DNA of 8,467 nucleotides from an uncultured Veillonella sp. (GTDB taxonomy: Bacteria > Bacillota > Negativicutes > Veillonellales > Veillonellaceae), in NCBI GenBank assembly GCA_900544365.1, contig UQVF01000061.1, forward strand, positions 1 to 8,467. Direction: 5' to 3'. The position numbers and the translations under genes are program-made. Below the pieces are notes generated by a model. It was not told the DNA's origin. It saw only the letters and a program-made list of their open reading frames with translations, and searched no databases. Numbering within the stretch: the first letter of the stretch is position 1; every line of letters begins with the position of its first letter. Shown here one piece after another: positions 6,777 to 8,467 of this stretch.

Positions 6777-6812
6777 ATTTGTGAAGTAGTAACTCTACTT
6801 CATGAACAAATT
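6776..6812. promoter_or_regulatory. Long inverted repeat between the divergent promoters, candidate operator
   Basis: GAAGTAG (6783-6789) and CTACTTC (6795-6801) flank TAACT. Outside them AATTTGT (6776-6782) pairs with ACAAATT (6806-6812) after a four-base insertion. In total this is 14 complementary positions around one centre. It fills the gap between the proposed -35 elements of the oxidoreductase gene (ending 6776) and the LysR gene (starting 6811). That is where a regulator controlling both promoters would bind. No T run follows on either strand, so it is not a terminator. Confidence 0.5.
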
Positions 6813-6839
6813 GATATAGCCTTATGGTTTCATTATACA
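6811..6839 (+). promoter_or_regulatory. Candidate promoter of the LysR-family gene
   Basis: TTGATA (6811-6816) and TATACA (6834-6839) are separated by exactly 17 bases. The expected start is near 6846, giving a leader of about 140 bases. The -35 touches the end of the long inverted repeat, consistent with autoregulation. Confidence 0.5.
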
Positions 6840-6984
6840 TTGAGAACGAGAACTTCGCAATACCATATACACTATATCTATTGCTAATTATGCGATTATC
6901 ATTTTACATTTACACATGCTTTATTGCTTAAATAGCATACTAAAAAAGAGGGCTTTTGTTATTACCATATTTAAGAGGTGCATT

Positions 6985-7917
6985 ATGGACTTTCATCACT
7001 TAAAATACTTCGTAGAAGTAGCGGATCAAAAAAGTTTCAGTAAGGCCGCGAGAAATCTTCACATTTCACAATCTGCTATCAGCCGTACTATAAAAGCTCT
7101 GGAAGATGAGCTAGGTGTTGTATTATTCATTCGTAATGCAAAATCTGTTGAAATGACTGACGGTGGCACCATCTTTTTAACACATGCTAAACGTGTAGTC
7201 TTTATGTTCGAGCATCTAAAAATCGACTTTGAAAACGAATTCCGCTTAGAGCAAGGATCTGTTCTCATCGGTTTACCGCCTGTAACAGATGCTCCTATCT
7301 TCGCTCAATTGTTAGGTGAGTTTAAACAAACTTATCCTCAAATCGAATTAGAACTTTATGAACATGGGTCTAAAAAAATAGAAATCTCTGTACAGGAAGG
7401 TCTAATTGATGTTGGTATTATCTGTACTAAACCAAACGCCAAAGAATTTGATTCTTTCTATTTAACAAGCGATCCTTTGAGCGTTATCTTGCCAAAAGAT
7501 AATCCATTAGCGCAAGAGGAATCCATTTCTCTTGATCAGTTATCAGATCAACCTTTCGTATTACATAAAGATGACTTTAATCTTCATGATGAGATTGTGA
7601 AGTCTTGTAAATCTGTTGGCTTCCAACCGCATATTGTATTTGAAACTAGTCAACGTGATTTGATGTTACAAACCGTAGCCGCTCACTTAGCTATCGCCTT
7701 ATTGCCTAGTCGCCTATGCCCTACGGAAGATGAAAACACAAAAGTAGGGTCTAGCGTGGTAGTACGTCCTTTAGTAAACCCTGAAATTATGCATACCTTA
7801 CATGTGATTTGGAAAAAAGGACATTATCTATCTCATGCGTCCCGTTTGTGGTTGGACTTTGTGATGGCCCGCTTGCCATTGATTCCTGGCGACACCCATG
7901 ATGAAACAGCTGAGTAA
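6985..7917 (+). CDS. LysR-family transcriptional regulator, CidR/AlsR-like
   Basis: The 310-residue protein has the classic length and layout. An N-terminal winged helix-turn-helix (about 1-60) contains FSKAARNLHISQSAISRTIK and LEDELGVVLF. A linker helix follows, then a periplasmic-binding-protein-like effector domain (about 90-300). The start at 6985 is preferred because AGAGGTG lies five bases upstream and family members begin with M-x-x-x-x-L-x-Y-F. An upstream in-frame ATG at 6916 would add 23 atypical residues. Segments such as IGLPPVTD and a following FKQTYPQIELELYEHGSKKIE resemble, from memory, the CidR/AlsR branch that controls acetoin, cid and pyruvate-oxidase genes in response to acetate or low pH. 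Being divergent from the pyruvate:ferredoxin oxidoreductase gene, with an inverted repeat between the promoters, it most likely controls that gene and itself. The ligand is unknown. Confidence 0.92.
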   Translation: MDFHHLKYFVEVADQKSFSKAARNLHISQSAISRTIKALEDELGVVLFIRNAKSVEMTDGGTIFLTHAKRVVFMFEHLKIDFENEFRLEQGSVLIGLPPVTDAPIFAQLLGEFKQTYPQIELELYEHGSKKIEISVQEGLIDVGIICTKPNAKEFDSFYLTSDPLSVILPKDNPLAQEESISLDQLSDQPFVLHKDDFNLHDEIVKSCKSVGFQPHIVFETSQRDLMLQTVAAHLAIALLPSRLCPTEDENTKVGSSVVVRPLVNPEIMHTLHVIWKKGHYLSHASRLWLDFVMARLPLIPGDTHDETAE

Positions 7918-8308
7918 CCTACTTCTGAAAGTAGGCACTCTCCTACGTAAGCCCCTGTTCTGGATTATCCTCTACGTACTAAGCAGTACCTATTGGATGG
8001 TATCTCAACAACTAGAAATCGACGCACTGAAAGAACGCATCGACACAGAACACACCATGGAACATAACGATACCTTTCACTATCGCTTAACTAACCTAGA
8101 AAACATTAGTAACTCTCACGGAGATAGACTAAAAGAACTAGAACGAGACAATTGGCAACTCAAACGCTTTGCCAACCAACACCAGTTCCGCATCATGCAA
8201 CTCGAATGGGAACACCCCAACATCGAGGCTCCAGAACCAAGCAAATCCACACCAGTGAAAATCCCATTCAAAGCAAACCCAACCAACGTCCCAGACGTTA
8301 AAAAATAA
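7898..8308 (+). CDS. Single-pass membrane protein with coiled coil, unknown function
   Basis: The 136-residue protein has a basic N-terminus (K3, K11, R17, K18), one transmembrane segment (about 19-35, rich in W, I, L and Y) and then a heptad-like charged region (about 38-102). It ends in a Pro/Lys/Thr-rich tail (about 106-136). The positive-inside rule predicts a cytoplasmic N-terminus with the coiled coil outside the inner membrane. The start overlaps the end of the LysR gene by 20 bases in another frame, and only a poor ribosome site precedes it. Translation is therefore probably coupled. A second ATG immediately follows at 7901. The coding strand is notably A/C-rich and T-poor in its second half, unlike the neighbouring genes. 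I do not recognise a family. The layout is reminiscent of small bitopic proteins of envelope or division complexes, but no specific motif supports that. Confidence 0.75.
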   Translation: MMKQLSNLLLKVGTLLRKPLFWIILYVLSSTYWMVSQQLEIDALKERIDTEHTMEHNDTFHYRLTNLENISNSHGDRLKELERDNWQLKRFANQHQFRIMQLEWEHPNIEAPEPSKSTPVKIPFKANPTNVPDVKK

Positions 8309-8351
8309 AATCTACTTATCAAATATGGTGGATGCTCATATAAAAAGTTCT

Positions 8352-8387
8352 TAGCACTAGCTACTTAAATAGCTAGTGCTATTTTTT
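8352..8387 (+). terminator. Rho-independent terminator of the LysR/membrane-protein operon
   Basis: TAGCACTAGCTA (8352-8363) and TAGCTAGTGCTA (8370-8381) form a perfect 12-pair stem with a CTTAAA loop, followed by six T (8382-8387). It begins 43 bases after the stop codon at 8308. On the opposite strand the hairpin is followed by a later T5, so it may also stop a convergent transcript. Confidence 0.9.
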
Positions 8388-8424
8388 ACTTAATAAACAA
8401 TACACAAAGGACGGCTCTATAATA

Positions 8425-8467
8425 AATGTTGGGGCTACTCATATAAGAGTAGCTGCCAACATTCTTT
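8425..8467. terminator. Long interrupted hairpin at the window edge, probable terminator
   Basis: The outer arms AATGTTGG (8425-8432) and CCAACATT (8456-8463) and the inner arms GCTACTC (8434-8440) and GAGTAGC (8447-8453) form 15 pairs with a small internal loop and an ATATAA apex. CTTT follows and the window then ends, so the T tract cannot be judged. It could terminate read-through or a convergent gene beyond the edge. Confidence 0.5.

Noticed and set aside
6916..6984. N-terminal extension of the LysR protein from an ATG at 6916
   Set aside because: LysR proteins begin a few residues before the helix-turn-helix region. AGAGGTG is placed for the ATG at 6985.
8309..8467. Possible CRISPR repeats or direct repeats near the right edge (shared CTCATATAA at 8335 and 8438)
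   Set aside because: Only a 9-base word is shared, with no regular spacing. The structures are explained by hairpin terminators. No CRISPR array is seen anywhere in the window.
1..8467. Insertion sequences, transposase genes, tRNA or rRNA genes, attachment sites
   Set aside because: None was recognised. No terminal inverted repeats with target duplications, transposase motifs or tRNA-like cloverleafs were found by eye.

Overview
The window looks like chromosomal DNA of an anaerobic, low-GC Negativicutes bacterium, most likely Veillonella. This is judged from codon use, the large single-chain pyruvate:ferredoxin oxidoreductase and the general style of the genes. No database search was run, so the genus is an inference.

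Left part (about 1-2660): a CRISPR/defence-like block. A minus-strand gene at 1-354 encodes the first palm-type portion of a Cas10/Cmr2/Csm1-like protein. It stops after 117 residues, directly behind a G9 and an A9 homopolymer (coding-strand sense). Divergent from it is a full-length Cas6-family crRNA-processing endoribonuclease (479-1258, plus). Convergent with Cas6, and only 5 bases away, is a 465-residue protein of unknown function (1264-2661, minus). It has an N-terminal alpha/beta part, a long coiled coil and a compact C-terminal domain. No CRISPR repeat array is visible in the window.

Middle spacer (2662-3009): it holds an unreported-looking 33-codon membrane micropeptide gene on the minus strand, with its own extended -10 promoter and a strong ribosome binding site. 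It also holds a long hairpin and the rho-independent terminator of the next gene.

Central metabolic gene (3010-6561, minus): a complete 1183-residue pyruvate:ferredoxin (flavodoxin) oxidoreductase. All expected thiamine diphosphate, CoA and three [4Fe-4S] cluster residues are visible. It converts pyruvate plus CoA to acetyl-CoA, CO2 and reduced ferredoxin.

Regulatory spacer (6562-6984): 423 bases between two divergent genes. It contains divergent promoter candidates with a long inverted repeat lying exactly between their -35 elements, a second T-N11-A-type dyad, and a GC-rich potentially structured leader upstream of the oxidoreductase.

Right part: a LysR-family regulator (6985-7917, plus), resembling CidR/AlsR-type regulators of overflow and pyruvate/acetate metabolism. 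It overlaps by 20 bases a gene for a single-pass membrane protein with a coiled coil (7898-8308). A strong terminator follows, and a second long hairpin lies at the window edge. The likely logic is that the LysR protein senses a central metabolite and controls the divergent oxidoreductase gene and itself. The membrane protein is translationally coupled to it, with unknown function.
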